A stretch of DNA of 64,000 nt, taken from Xylogone sp. PMI_703 (lineage: Eukaryota; Ascomycota; Leotiomycetes). Below the pieces are notes generated by a model. The model ran no database searches, was not told where the DNA came from, and was given only the letters and a program-made list of their open reading frames with translations. Each line of letters opens with the position of its first letter. Within the stretch, counting starts at the first letter, position 1. Location of the stretch: the NCBI GenBank assembly GCA_021399445.1, contig JAJTUQ010000008.1, forward strand, positions 310,001-374,000, written 5' to 3'. The position numbers were made by a program, and so were the translations under genes. Positions 23,331 to 36,284 of this stretch are shown here, piece after piece.

Positions 23331-26300
23331 TTAACCACTGACACCCACTGCGATATCTTTCTGAATGTTAGCAAATATATAAGCAACACAAGGGAATGAT
23401 AACTCACAAATGGGTCCTTCATAATCGAGAAGTGGTTTCCGTTAATAGGTATCACATTAATTTTGTCTTTAGTAATCAGTTTCTCCCATCCAGATGAGTC
23501 AAAATCAGTTCGATTATTTAATACCCAATCCATCACAATTTTCTCTTGTGGAGATACCTGGGGTCTTTTTGCGTTGCATAGCTTATCAACGCCGTCCCTA
23601 GCAATGAATAGGATGGTATCCGGTACAAGATCCTTTGGCATTGGTTGTGCACAGTATCCGTGGAGACAGTCCAGGGTCATCTTGACATGAACATCTACCA
23701 TAGGCTTGATATCTTGCATTGGAGCCTTTTGCGAGTCCCCGAATCGATTAATGGAATCGAAGAAACTGAGGAGAGACAAGGGGAATGGCGGTACTATCAA
23801 TGGACAGGCTGAGTCAATTAAGAACAACGTAGCAACACGGTCCCCCCTCTCAAGCAGTTGTCGGGCTGCTTCATATGCAAAAACACCTCCGGCAGAATAC
23901 CCAACTATGTGATAAGGCCCGCAAATTTGCCTCCTTTTAATCTCTTCCACGTAGAGACCAGCAATCTCTGGAAGTGACACTGTGAATTTTTCAGGCTCTT
24001 TCAGAAACGGACTATTCAGGCCAAACACAGCTGTGTCGTCCGAGATCAATTCTACAGGGTTGTATGTTGAAGCTGTTCCGAACCCACCGGGGAAGCAAAA
24101 TACTTTTTTAGCTGCAACATTTAACCTACCCTGAAGTAGTGCAGATGAAGCCTTGAGGCCAAAATCGTGACTAGCCTGTGGTTGGGAAGTAACGAAGGCT
24201 CCTAAAATACGCAGAGTTTGGGATTCTGCAGTATTACCATCGGTCCAGTCCGCGTGGGAGAAACCAGCTTGCTGTATACTTCTCTTCCAGAAGTGTTCGT
24301 CTGCTATGGCGTGCGTTCTGCCGTCGTCAAAATACCACCACCCATCAAGCAGACCAAACACAAGATCAAACCAGGAAATGTTTTTAGTAAACTCAACGAG
24401 GCAAACAAATCCATTGTCTCGAAGCATGCGACGAATATTAGTCAAGGAATGGGATAGATTCCTAGTTGCATGTATGCAGTTTGTGGAAATGATCGTATGA
24501 AATTGTTTGGCTAAGCTTTCAGGCGGTTGCTTTTCAATATCTAGGACCATGTATTTTATATTTTCGTATCCTGCAAAAGTTTTCTTCGCTTTTGCTACCA
24601 TTGACGGTGCTATATCCGTAAAAGTATACGTAAAGGGTACGCCTTCGCGAGTCAAATGTTCCACGATCCATTTGGCTGTACCGCCGGTGCCAGCCCCAAT
24701 CTCTAATAGATGATATACACCTCGTGACTGACTCTGTTGGAAAGTTTTGGTAAGAAACTGGCCTAGCATCTGAGTAACTGCTGCATACATCGGTCCTAAT
24801 TTATAGACTTCCTCAAGAAGCTCTCGGTTTGTTTTGTCCGAGAACAGAAGCTCAACTGGGTCTGCTACTCCAGTGAGACACTCAGCCAGCTTAGATCCGG
24901 TGACGTGTAAGAGCCTATGCTCAGCAGCATGGTGAGGGAACTTCTTCAAAATCTTTTGATATAACCCGAAAGCTGAAACTTTTGCGACCGGTGCTTCTCC
25001 TCGCACTAGACTGCCATCTTTATTATGGATGACCGAGGCCGCTTCAAGGATATCGTAGAGCCTTAAAATAAGTAAGCCATGCTTAGGAAGGGTGTGAATA
25101 GGGCGGAGTAATTCTCCAGGATCCATAGCATCAAGAGGGCACCCTAATTTTGCAAAAGCCTCTATTATGTATAGAACAACAAGTTTCTGCTGTTCTGGAT
25201 ACACCCTTTGCCAGAATCCCTGGAACCCAGTTTCCTCAAAGTGCTTCTCGCCGGTAAACTTGAATTGTTTGAAATATGACGGGCCATTGATTATTTGAGC
25301 TGGTGAAAGTTTATCCTTAGACCGGGATGCTTGATCAAGTCCCTGTGAAGAACCATCCTCTTGCAGCCCATTCGATTGACTGTGGGTATAGTGTGTCGAA
25401 GAGCTGTTGGATTGTTTTAATGAAGGAGCGTCATCAATTCTTGAATGTAAATACCCGCAGAGACTCTGCACGGTCGTCAGTGTCTTGAAAGTTGTTACAG
25501 GAATATCAACGTTCAATTTTTGGCGAATATCACTGAGCACTTCCGTCATCATCAAGGAGTCAATTCCAAGGTCCTCCAGTGTAGTGTCGTCTGTAAAAGT
25601 GTCTCTTTCTATATCAAGGATCTCGCTTAGAAGAGTCCTGACAGATGATTGAGATTCCTCGAAACTAGATGCTGCCGTTCCATCATTAAGAACTTGCTCG
25701 GGTACCTCTTTAGATAATCTTGGCACGACAGGGGGAACCATCACGTTATCAGTGCCAGTGACAACTTGGTCATCCAGTTGCAAGTTTGCCTGTGATAGCA
25801 ATCTCCTTAATGTTGAGATATTAACCTTGGTAAAATGTGCACCTAAGATCATCACTGCTAGAGAATTGCTTGCCTTATCAAAGACGTAGATATCATTGAT
25901 AATTTCCTTGTTGCCTGTGGCTACAAAATTTGAATAAACTGACCAGGACACAGATTCAGCGTCATCATGAATAAATGCAGGGCCTACTTGGAACCGCTCG
26001 ATTTTGGTAGCCACAAAGACCTCGTTATCTCCGCATTTTTGAAGGCAATTGACATGCAGACCTGCCACCTGTATGAAGTTATCAACTAGTGCTGGGCTAC
26101 AGCGAGTGTTAGGAAAGCGCCCCTGGATACATTGAGGTAAAGTGACGTGACCAACAACCTCACAGGATTTGGAAGAAATGCTTTGCACACCCTTGTAAAA
26201 ATCTTCGTAGTGAACAATCTTAGAGAAAACCTTATATATGAGGGTGCCTTGCATAGACTCAACACCGTCACCTACAAAATGGCTCTGACGTCGACCACTG

Positions 26301-29300
26301 TCAATTAAGCGTTCGTACCGAGAGAACTCCGACAACACCGGAGCCAGGCCACCCGCCTCCTTGTTGCGAAGGCTTATCATACCAGTCGCATGAACCAATG
26401 CTGAGGCAGTCTTGGACGTTTGTTGCAAGTTCTGCATAGGTTGGCTGCCCAGAGTGAAGTTCCACCGGTGTATAAACTCTGATTCCGTAGCCACGCACAA
26501 CGACAGATAGATGAGCTGGTCTTGGTTAAAACCAAGGGGGGCAAGGATCTGCAGCTCCTCAACGAGCAGAAAAGGCCTGGAAGAGAGTGCCCTGTATGTA
26601 GAATCACCCTGACTGGCAGAGACCATACACGCTGCCTGGGCCGCAATCTCAAGGTATAGCGGAGCTGGGCATAGTGGCTGCCCCAGAACAGCATGCCCCT
26701 GCACCAGCTGGCTGAATTCTACACTTCTCGGACTAACTAAGAACTCAAAGGCACGCAGATTCGAATCCTTAGGAGGAAGAAGCGTCAGGAGGGTTGGCAC
26801 ATCCTCTTCCACGGCGGTGGAAACGGCAGATGGAGCAGGCGTAAGTGAGGGGGGAATAAAATCCAGCCAGTGCCGTGAATTGTCGAACTGATAGGGCGGC
26901 AGGTCGATTACATTGTACCGGGCTTGCTGCATGCGATGGAACGGCCAGAACTGAGTCTTCTGTCCAGCCCGCCACAGAGCCGAAGTAGCTTCCGCCAGCG
27001 GCCCGACCGCGTCGATTCCAACATCCCAGTTTAACGACTGGAACACATGTGCGGCTTTGGACGGGCTCTGATGGGTGTCCAAAGCGCGGCGGACCATATT
27101 GATGACCGACGAGTTCATTCCAGCTTCCAACCATACGCATGGCCCAAACTGAGACGCAATTCGCTCTACGGCCTGCCCAAAATACACAGGCTGACGTGTA
27201 TGTTCCACGACTCGCGGAGCGTTCACCCTCTCGCAGCGTTTAGCAGCCGAACAAGTCTCCAGGTGGATAAGCGGTTCGCGATACTCAAGCTGTTCTGCAA
27301 GCTGGCTCAGTGCAGGTAGCATTGACTCAGTCAAACGTGAGTGGAAGCCATAGAGGACATCGAGTCGTCTCGACTTGATCCGCCGTGACGTGAAGGTGGG
27401 GCTAGCAAGTAGCTCTTCCAGCTTAGTCACTTCAGATGAGGAGCCAACTAGAACATAGCTTGTCGGTCCATTATACGAGGCAATCTCTAATCCTTTCACT
27501 ATATCCATGATTTCGCGCACAGTATCGAGAGGGGCTTCGACGGCAATCATCGCACCTCTCTCATCACCCCAATGCCTTTGCATGAGTCGGGCACGCCCGG
27601 CTACCAACCTCAAACCGTCCGCTATGGACAAGCAACCGGAGACGCAGAGTGCCGTCAATTCACCAAAACTGTGGCCTATAATGGCATCGACGTGCAGACC
27701 CGACTCTATCCAAGACATGGCACAAGAATACTGAATGGCGAATAGCGTGCAGTGAAGTTGCACTGCATCGTTGATCGCCATGGTTGCCGTGGTTGCCGTA
27801 AACAGCCCCCTAAATCCAGCTTCCCGAAGGAGTCGGTCACATTCGGTTAGATGGCAACGCAATAGCTCAGAGCTATCTAGAAACGTCTGATCCAGCATAA
27901 GTCTAGTAGCCGTCTGGCCTCCGAAAACAAGTACGACAGGTAACGGTTTGGTTACATGGCTCTGGTACTTTTCTGATCCAGAGAGGCTCTCGATGAGTCG
28001 ATTCTGGAGCTCCTTGAGGCTCCCAACCGTAGTGGTGAAGACATGCGGAAAGTCGTGGTTCTGCTTCACAGACAGGGTATATGCAAGGCTAGGTAGCATG
28101 TCGCGATCTGTTGAGATGGATTGCATATCAGATACTTTCTTCTGAAGAGTATGTAGATACGCAGTCAAGCTTGTTTTCGAGAATGCGGCTACGTAAATGG
28201 GATATCTAGACAGAGATTCTGAAGAAGCGGGATAATCTTTAGTTTTAGGTGGCTGGCAGACAATTAAAGCTGCATTACTGCCAGCAGCCCCATAATTATT
28301 AACACATGCCACACGATAATCCACATCCCAGTGTTTTGTCTCCAAAGCGATATCCATTTGATCTCTTTTGAGATCCGCGATGTTGGGATTCAATCTTGTG
28401 AAATTCGTTTGCTTTGGAATCTTTGCATGCTGAATCATGAGGACAGTCTTAATGAGGGATGCTACCCCAGATGCTGCTTCGGTATGACCAATATTTCCCT
28501 TTACGGACCCAATGTGTAATGTCGTTGCGCGATGAGGCCCGCCAAATGCTTCCTGGATGCTTTGGCATTCAATAGGATCTCCAACTGGCGTGCCTGTCCC
28601 ATGCGCCTCAACATAGGAAACAACTGACGTATCAATCCCGGCTACTAAAGATATCTTGCGGTATAATCGTACTTGAGCCCGAGAATCGGGAACTGTGATG
28701 GATGTACGGTTGCTGTTTTGATTAACCGCAGACCCTGCAATCACAGCTAAGATATTGTCTCCATCTATCATTGCGTGAGACAGCTTCTTCAAAACGACTA
28801 GACCTACCCCTTCACCACGGCAGTAACCATCTGCCATGGCATCAAATGCTTTGGTAGGGCCAGTCGGACTCAGGAAAGATCCCGCTTTTAAGTTTTGGTA
28901 GAAATAGGGACTAGTGAAGATATTCACTCCACCCGCTACTGCCACCGAACATTCTTCCAGCTCTAGAGCTTTACAGGCAGCATGAATAGCTACCATAGAA
29001 GAGGAGCACGCAGTATCGTACGTGATGGAAGGTCCTGTCCATCCAAAATGGTGGCTCACTCTTCCGCTTAGAAATGCTCTAAGCGTGCCCAGTGAAGAGT
29101 AGGCTGTGGCAGGGTGAGAAGCGATGTTATCATTATAATCGGAAGAGCTAGCACCGATATAGCAGCCGATATCCTTCTCTTCAGTCGGCTTGTCAGCAAA
29201 CTCGCCGAAGTAACCTGAGGATTCCATAGCATGATATGCCACCTCTAGCAAGAGGCGCTGCTGAGGATCCATAGATGCAGCCTCTCGACTAGATTTATGA

Positions 29301-30746
29301 AAGAAACGGTGGTCAAATGAATCAACATTGTTGACCAGCCCTCCCCAAGAGCAACCCTCTATTGACCTTGTGGTAGTCTGCATCGGGAATCGTGACCCTG
29401 ATAGCTTCTCGACCACAGACTTGCCAGATTCTAGTATCTCCCAGAACTCCTCAACGGAGTCTGCTGCCGGGAATTTACAAGCCATACCAGTAATGGCAAT
29501 TGCATTTGCTGGGTAGTTCTGTTCATCAAGTTCCGATTGGGCCCCTTCACTGTTGGAACAATCGGGAGTATGGGACCCAGGCATAACACCCGCCACACTC
29601 AGATCACTGATGTAGTCTACTTTCAGCCCAGCTTGCCGTGTAGTAGCGGCAGGAATGCAGTCTACGAAACCTGCTGCAAGGACTGTGAAACTTCCATTCT
29701 GAGCAAGCTGTAAAGCAAATTGTAAGGTCGTATGCCAGTTTGCCCGCTCTACCAGAATATTCTGGATAGCAATCTCGTGCATTAGACCTTCTATGATTAA
29801 CTGGCCATTTGTATTTGACCTAAGTGGAGCTTGAAGCCTGTTTGCATCTGGAAATTGGAGGTCACGATGCTCGTGGCTCAACCGGATGAGTTTGGCTGCT
29901 GACTCTGTATGTGCAGGTGAATGAAAGCGTCCATGCAACTGGATCGGCTCACAGGTCAGGCTCAGTTCTTGGAGTTCATCTAATAAAGAGACCGCGTTCT
30001 CTCTCAATACTGTGATAGTTGCTGTTCTAGTGTCCAAGATGACTGAGATATATGCCTATCCATTTCCAGAGTTAGAGATTATGCCCCTCTTAGAGTAAAA
30101 TTAACTTCCTTCGCGTTCAAGGATTCCTTACATCAGAATATCTCTCTAGCACGTTCCTAAGATGGTCTCGGCCATCTTTATCTCTCCATCGAACAACAAA
30201 AGACAGCTTCTCTACTCCGATATTGTCTAGATCCACAAATGATCCAATGCACACAGCCAGCCGTAATGCAACAGCGGAGTATATTCCGATATCTTCTTCA
30301 TCTTGAGAGCAGGACAGAGCAATCGCACTTAGAAGCCCTATACAGAGACCTTGGATCCCGGCAGCCTTCACACTCCGTAAGTAGATAGCATGGCGACGAT
30401 GTGAAGTCTCTTGGTTTAGGTGGGAAAAGTACTGCACTATGTGCATGATTACGGTGAGTGGCGTCAGAACAGTATTGTACTGCTGATCCAGTGCTGGTAT
30501 TGGCTCCCCGTGTTCTATCCATCTTTTTAGCCGGTCAAGTTTCTGTAGACCGGGGACTTTGCATAATTCAGGCTCAAAACCGATGAGTGTGTCCCACAGA
30601 TCTGAGAGAGTTGCAATCGCTGTAACTAGAGGGGCCAATCGAGAATCACTCAATAATACTTGTCGGACCCGAGAGAGATACTCAGCACTTGGCCACGTGG
30701 TTTGGGACCCAAATGTAATTAAAGAGGGAGAATGAAGAGAAACCAT
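23331..30746 (-). CDS. Non-reducing polyketide synthase 2 (SAT-KS-MAT-PT-ACP-CMeT-TE)
   Basis: Iterative NR-PKS with a C-methyltransferase, so it should make a C-methylated aromatic acid. Three exons: 30746-30132, 30055-23408 and 23360-23331, giving 2430 aa. The first intron restores the SAT text RYSD-AYISV; the second has a GCTAAC branch site. Domains in order: SAT (Cys135 in GLCIG, His250 in GRFHSPAH); KS from about 389 (Cys555 in DTACSSS); MAT (Ser1001 in GHSFGEL); product template (His1326 in QGHAVL, Asp1530 in LVDNF); single ACP (Ser1705 in GIDSLMM); CMeT with SAM motif LLEIGAGTGG near 1990; thioesterase (Ser2259 in GYSAGGVFAYE). The domain order matches the dimethylorsellinate and mycophenolate-type synthases. 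All key residues are present. A TCG-N5-CGA motif lies 217 bases upstream of the start. Confidence 0.95.
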
Positions 30747-31655
30747 GATACAAGATCAGGAGGTTGCAAGAGACAAACGCCAAATTGATAAGTGTGAATA
30801 ATGCAATATCAGAGCCAAGATGGCTAATTTATAGATAAGTCGATATATTTCTTGCTGCTATTTGCGAAAAGAGCGGTAATGACATTCTGTAATGCCGTAA
30901 TACGCACTTCCAGACCCCTTTTATCGGCCATCAAGTGCGTGTTGTATCAGAAATAGACTACATCGGAATCCGACTACATTAGAGATCTACACCATGGGGG
31001 TGTAATCTAAGTAAATATCTAATTAGCTTGTCCACTGTAATAGTGGTGAATTGGATGATTCAGTTCAGTTTATGGTTGTGATCAATGCAAATATAATACA
31101 GTCGCCCTTAAACCGTTACAGAGTAACAGAGTAATCTAAGGTAGTATACTCCAGAAAAATCTCCACTTTTCGAACAAGCGTCTTTACCGATTTCAAGGAG
31201 AAGACTGTAAGAGATCTAACATGGTTGTATCCCGACAGATTTAGGCCTGGTGAGTTTTTTAATGAGAGTTTTACAATAACGTTATCAAATGCTGGATGAG
31301 TTAGTGCTGACATAAAGCCTACAGATGTCAGAACTCGCCAGACTGTCATGTCGATACCAGTAAGGTTACAATAAGAGGATGATCCTAGCCGATATTAACT
31401 GTCGGTTCCACCCTTACGGAAGCACGAGCAGTGAGCAGAATCATTTACTGGCGGGACGTTTCTACAAGTAGTTCATACTGTACCGGATGATCTCAATTTC
31501 ATCGGACAAACACCAAGTGGACCTAAGCCCTCTTCCCCAGCTGCCGGCCCTGTACAGTCTCTCCCCTATTTGAATGTTAGTACGCCCCACTGTGGCAATG
31601 TTAATGCCTGGCTTTGCTTCCTAGAACGAGATACCACCTTCCTTATAAGGAACCA
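30747..31655. other. Upstream region of NR-PKS 2
   Basis: About 900 bases between the NR-PKS 2 start codon and the nested transposon stack. I see no gene. It should hold the NR-PKS 2 promoter and includes the TCG-N5-CGA motif at 30963-30973. Confidence 0.5.
30963..30973. promoter_or_regulatory. Possible AflR-type binding site
   Basis: TCGGAATCCGA fits the palindrome TCG-N5-CGA reported for AflR-family activators. It lies 217 bases upstream of the NR-PKS 2 start codon. A six-base constraint occurs by chance about once in 4 kb, so this is suggestive only. Confidence 0.4.
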
Positions 31656-31961
31656 TAACGTAAATCCCACTCGGTCGGGTCACCCAATTACACGGATCAC
31701 TTCAATTTTACCACGAAATCCAGCAAAACTGGCCCCCAGAGAAATTCAACCATCATATTAAATTCTAACTCATAAATCTAATAACAATCTATTCTGAGAC
31801 TATTTAATACATGATTGAGTTTTTATATGTTCAACGTTTATACATTATGTGATATAACCAAAATGCTTTAATTTTAAGGCTGAAATAGAAGTTCTTGCAA
31901 TTACAAATTGTTACAGAGTCTAAAACCCTCAAAATCTCAATAATTACATTAAGATAGTTAC

Positions 31962-32390
31962 TAACGTAAATCCCACTCCATCGGCGCACCCAGTTAGTCG
32001 GCGCACTTGAATTTACCGCAAAATCAAGTAAAATTGCACCCTTGCAATTTCAACAACTATAAAGTTTTATAGATTGAAACTTTCTAGATTAACTAACAGT
32101 ATTCTAATAAGTATAAATATCTACTATTTTAGTTATTAAAATATTTGTAATGTAATCAAAACTGCTTTTAGATCTTAAACCCTAGTAAATCCTAGTCTAA
32201 CTAATTATATAACAAGAACAACAAATATTAACAAGATAAACTATTATATTATAGAATAGTTAAATAATAAAATTTAGTAATATATAATAATGTGGTTCTT
32301 GAGTTTACTGGGGTATGATTTTGCTTGATTCTGCGGTAATTTCAAGTGCGCCGACTAACTGGGTGCGCCGATGGAGTGGGATTTACGTTA
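31962..32390. mobile_element. MITE 1 (429 bp)
   Basis: It begins TAACGTAAATCCCACTCCAT and ends with the reverse complement (GGAGTGGGATTTACGTTA). The arms of about 75 bp also share GGCGCACCCAGTTAGTCGGC. The interior is AT-rich and non-coding. It is inserted in the outer element. Confidence 0.88.
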
Positions 32391-32772
32391 ACTTACTTGT
32401 CAGGAATTGGTGCTTATGTAATAGGCACTAAGGGGGTTAGCCGAGCAGAGATTTAAGGGTAAATGTAGTAGCTGTTACGAACCTAAGTCTCTACCTAGGT
32501 CCTATAGAGTGTACAGGTATATACTAGGTCGTAAAGGGGTCGGTGAGAGCTCGGGGATCAGTGCAATATAGTATATGATCGTAACTACAACTGTATGGGT
32601 AACAATCTGTATTATAAGTTGAGCACGAGGCTCCTACCTAAGAACTATCTGAGTTTATATACTTAATGAAATATATTTGGGACCCTTTGGACCTCCCGGG
32701 TCCTCCAGGTCCCCCGGGTCCATCACGTGGTTTCCTTATCACGTGACCCAGGATTATGTCAGGTTCTCTGTG

Positions 32773-33595
32773 TAACGTAATTCCCAGTCCACCGGAACAC
32801 CCGGTCTACCGAAACACTGAAATTCACTGCAAAATCAACGAAATTTGTATATAAATAACTCAACAAATATACAATTGTATTTAACCAAACTCTAAAATCT
32901 GTTTATTTACTTGATAACTAATAAGTATACAAATTTTAATATGTTTAACGTATATAGATATTATTGTATAATAAAATAGCCTTATGTAGAAGGTCCAAGT
33001 GTCATGAATCACACACGGACGACGCCAGGCCTGAGGCTCGGTAGCAAGGCTACACAGAGAACCTGGCATAATCCCAAGATCACGTGACGAGCGAAGTCAC
33101 GTGATGGACCCGGGGGACCTAGGGGGGGTCCAAGGGGTCCAAGGACCTGGGGGACCCGGGGCAGGTCCAAAGGGTCCAACGGTATTCCACTTAGTATATA
33201 AACTCAGATAGTTCTCAGTAGATAGGAGCCTCGTGCTCAACTTACAATACAGATTGTTACCTATACAGTTGTAGTTACGATCATATACTATATTGCACTG
33301 ATCCCCGAGCTCTCACCGACCCCTTTACGACCTAGTATATACCTGTACACTCTATAGGACCTAGGTAGAGACTTAGGTTCGTAACACCAAGATTTAATTT
33401 AATCATATTACAAGCATTTGAACAACAAAATGATCAAATATCTAGAATTGGATTAAAGTTATCAACTAATTTTCAAAGTATCATCCTTTTAAATTCTGTG
33501 GTTGTTGAGTTATTTATATACAAATTTCGTTGATTTTGCAGTGAATTTCAGTGTTTCGGTAGACCGGGTGTTCCGGTGGACTGGGAATTACGTTA
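32773..33595. mobile_element. MITE 2 (823 bp with a nested LTR)
   Basis: The ends are inverted: TAACGTAATTCCCAGTCCAC at the left and its counterpart GTGGACTGGGAATTACGTTA at the right, with further arm similarity through the ACACCCGGTCTACCG block. It sits at a TA inside LTR 1 and is itself interrupted by solo LTR 2. Confidence 0.9.
33000..33386 (-). mobile_element. Solo LTR 2 (387 bp)
   Basis: On the minus strand it runs from TGTTACGAACC to TCATGACA. Perfect 5-bp duplications CCAAG flank it at 32995-32999 and 33387-33391. It is a solo LTR left by recombination of a retrotransposon. Confidence 0.92.
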
Positions 33596-33888
33596 GCTTC
33601 CGCTAAGTTACCGAGCCTCAGGCCTGACATCATCCGTGCAGGTTTGTGACAGTAGCAATATACATCACGTATATTGGCAATTAATAGAGGCACTACACCA
33701 TACAATTTATATGCACTTCAGCCTGTCCACTGCGCCATAATCTCTGATACTACTAGTATCTTAGATAATATTTGGTAAAACTGTATGGTTGTTAAATTTG
33801 CTGCGGGCTTAGTTTTGCCGGATTTCGTGGTAAAATTGAGGTGATCCGTGTAATTGGGTGGTGACCCGACCGAGTGGGATGTACGTTA

Positions 33889-34847
33889 TCTTTAGGTGTT
33901 TTCTATCAAATTCCATGGGAATTCTGTCAACAAGCTGCGACGCTTATTGGTTGTAGTCTGTTGGCCAATGCTCCCGAATTGAGGCATCAACGTTACCACT
34001 GGTGGGGCGTACTAATATACAAATAGGGGTAGACTGTGCTGTACGAAGGACCTTACACCTATCTTGGGAACATTCAATCGTACATGTACCTCGTAAAGTC
34101 TCTCTCGTCCCTACGGGAGCACCCATTAGCGCATTTCCAATAAATTTGTTTTCTTAATCGTCAGCGTTCTCGCACATTGCGGCCTCACATTTCCTCTCCA
34201 GCGGTAGAAACATGATGTTCCCTGCTTAGCCGGTTGGGCGAACAAAGGGAGAGTTCATTACAAGCTGCGGCAACCCATGGCTTCTTGCCCGATGCCGAGG
34301 TGTGCTGGTGAAATCTTGGAATCCCATATTAGCTAGCATCTGTATGATTCCGGAGATGGAAAGAAGCCTACGAAGTTGAATAACATCCAAGCTTGTCTGC
34401 TCTTCAAATACATAGGAGAATAGCGTTTCAATAATTTTCTCATCGTTGTAGATAGCCCAATAGATTACAGATTAGGAAGCCTCCAAACATGTATACATAT
34501 GTCCAGTAATGAAGTACTTTGTAACAATATGAAAAATTCAGTAGTTGCAAATCCTATGTCTCGGTATTAGATCTTAGATCCGGCATTGAGAAGTCGGACT
34601 ATCGGGTCAGCAATGGAGATCCTCACCTTTTACTGTGGTATAGCTCTCCTAGTTTGAGCTAAACCACATTAGAGGGAGTTTAAGTGCGTGAGGGTTATCA
34701 TATTGATATAGTTATATCGCTTAATTGAGTGGAATAAGATTTTATCAGATCAATATACGAGAAAGCCGATAATATAAATATATGTAGTTGGAAATTTTCT
34801 CTGATTATTCTTATATTATTTTAATTTTCTGCTCTCTATCACCTATT
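33889..34847. other. Upstream region of the glycosyltransferase
   Basis: About 950 bases without a recognisable gene. It should contain the promoter of the glycosyltransferase. TCG and CGG half-sites occur near 34592 but with six rather than five bases between them. An in-frame ATG at 34788 would add 20 hydrophobic residues to the glycosyltransferase. Confidence 0.45.
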
Positions 34848-36179
34848 ATGGCTGAATCAATAAAGCCAATCTTACTGATAGCTTCTCTTGCTATATACGG
34901 CCATGTTATGCCCATGCGAGCCGTGGCAAAGGCACTTATTGCTCGAGGATATCAGGTCTACTTCCTGACTGGCAATGCTCGCCGTGCGGCTATCGAGTCC
35001 ATTGGCGCGCGATTTGTGCCTCTAGACGGCTACGCAGACTTCACAGAATCCGACTTTTCTAAGAAATGGCCTACAAGGAACACATTACCTCCAGGCCTGG
35101 CAAAAATAGCGTGGGATATGGAGCACATCTTCATTAATAGCATCCCGTCCCAGCATGAGGGCATCCAGCGCGCCATGGCTCTGATAGCGGAGAGCAACCC
35201 GGGGGCTCCTGTTATCGCTCTTGGCGCCCAGTGGTTCTTTGGATCGCTGGTCAGCATCCTTAATGCGCCCCGGCCTCATCCATCGGCTTGGATCACAATA
35301 GGGATCAGTGTCTTGGGACTTTCGAGTATCGATACCGCCCCATTTGGCCTGGGCCTGCTCCCCGATAGTTCGCCGGAGGGTCGTAAGAGAAACGCTGCAC
35401 TGAATGAAGAATTTCGCACTGTCATGCATCGACCTCAACAACGTTTCGTTGAGATCTTGCACTCCCTTGACGCCAGGCCGACCAGTAGTCTGTTCTTCGA
35501 TCTTGTGTATACAGCGCCGAGCCGGTTCATCCAGATGTGTACCCCCGGTGTGGAGTATGTCCGCAGTGACGCCCCCACCAGCATTCGTTTCAGCGGAGGA
35601 TTGCCACCGGGCAACCGGGACTCCATGCAACGCCCTCTTTGGTGGGACGAGATCACTGCAAACACAGAGTGCGATGCGATTGTGTTGGTCTCCCAAGGCT
35701 CGGTTGCGGTGAATTACCAGGACCTAGTCGTTCCTACCATAGAGGCCCTAAAGAGTCGCCCTAAGACCAAAGTTATTGTGGCCTTAGGTTCCATAGGAGC
35801 CGTTCTTCCAGCAGCAGTGAAGGTCCCGCCATGTGTGCGAGTCATTGATTTCGTGCCCTTTGATGAGGTGCTTCCATATTGCGATGTGTTTATTACCAAT
35901 GGTGGTTACGGTGCGTTTCAGCATGCCGTGAGCAATGGCACGCCAGTAGTCATTGGGGGCTCGACGGAAGATAAGCCTGAAGTCGCAGCCCGGGCCGAAT
36001 GGGCTGGCTTTGGAGTAAATCTGCGTACTGGTAACCCACGTAGTGAGGACATCGGACAAGCTGTTGAGAGGATCCTGCGGGATCCAAAGTACAAAAAGAG
36101 AGCGATGGAGCTTAAGCTAGAGATGGACTCGTTCGATTGGGTTACCGTAATATGCCAGAACATAGACGAGCTGGTATAA
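34848..36179 (+). CDS. Family 1 (MGT-type) UDP-glycosyltransferase
   Basis: A single-exon 443-aa GT-B enzyme that should transfer a sugar from a UDP-sugar to a hydroxyl or carboxyl of a small molecule. The N-terminal acceptor half begins MAESIKPILLIASLAIYGHV, with His19 at the usual catalytic base position. The donor half has LVSQGSVAVN and FVPFDEVLPYCDVFITNGGY followed by GTPVVIGGSTEDKPEVAARAEW, the signature region of fungal and macrolide-type glycosyltransferases. I chose the ATG at 34848 because the protein then starts as the family usually does; 34788 is an in-frame alternative. Its position between NR-PKS 2 and the kynureninase-like gene suggests it glycosylates the cluster product. The sugar cannot be predicted. 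Confidence 0.9.
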   Translation: MAESIKPILLIASLAIYGHVMPMRAVAKALIARGYQVYFLTGNARRAAIESIGARFVPLDGYADFTESDFSKKWPTRNTLPPGLAKIAWDMEHIFINSIPSQHEGIQRAMALIAESNPGAPVIALGAQWFFGSLVSILNAPRPHPSAWITIGISVLGLSSIDTAPFGLGLLPDSSPEGRKRNAALNEEFRTVMHRPQQRFVEILHSLDARPTSSLFFDLVYTAPSRFIQMCTPGVEYVRSDAPTSIRFSGGLPPGNRDSMQRPLWWDEITANTECDAIVLVSQGSVAVNYQDLVVPTIEALKSRPKTKVIVALGSIGAVLPAAVKVPPCVRVIDFVPFDEVLPYCDVFITNGGYGAFQHAVSNGTPVVIGGSTEDKPEVAARAEWAGFGVNLRTGNPRSEDIGQAVERILRDPKYKKRAMELKLEMDSFDWVTVICQNIDELV

Positions 36180-36284
36180 GAGACGAAAGGATAGTGCTTT
36201 TTTTGAAAAAGTTTTATTTATAATATAGATCTACAAAATCCTCACCTTACATTTCCATTTGTAACGCTCCATAATATAGTGTAT

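Larger units (their letters stand above)
32473..33651 (+). mobile_element. Solo LTR 1, interrupted by MITE 2
   Basis: It starts TGTTACGAACC and ends TGTGACA, with the 5-bp target duplication GTAGC on both sides (32468-32472 and 33652-33656). It matches solo LTR 2 in the opposite orientation. MITE 2 (32773-33595) splits it; removing MITE 2 restores a continuous LTR. Flanking sequence on both sides belongs to another LTR-like repeat related to 21.1-21.5 kb. Confidence 0.88.
31656..33888. mobile_element. Outer Fot1-like non-autonomous element (carries nested insertions)
   Basis: The ends are inverted copies of about 75 bp beginning TAACGTAAATCCCACTCGGT (left, 31656) and ending with its near reverse complement at 33888. 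The inside contains no transposase of its own; it is filled with later insertions listed separately. The TA at each end fits pogo/Tc1-type target duplication. Confidence 0.8.

Noticed and set aside
34788..34847. Upstream in-frame ATG of the glycosyltransferase giving 20 extra hydrophobic residues
   Set aside because: The family normally starts close to the ILLIASLAIYGH strand, as with the ATG at 34848, and the extra segment lies in AT-rich leader-like DNA.
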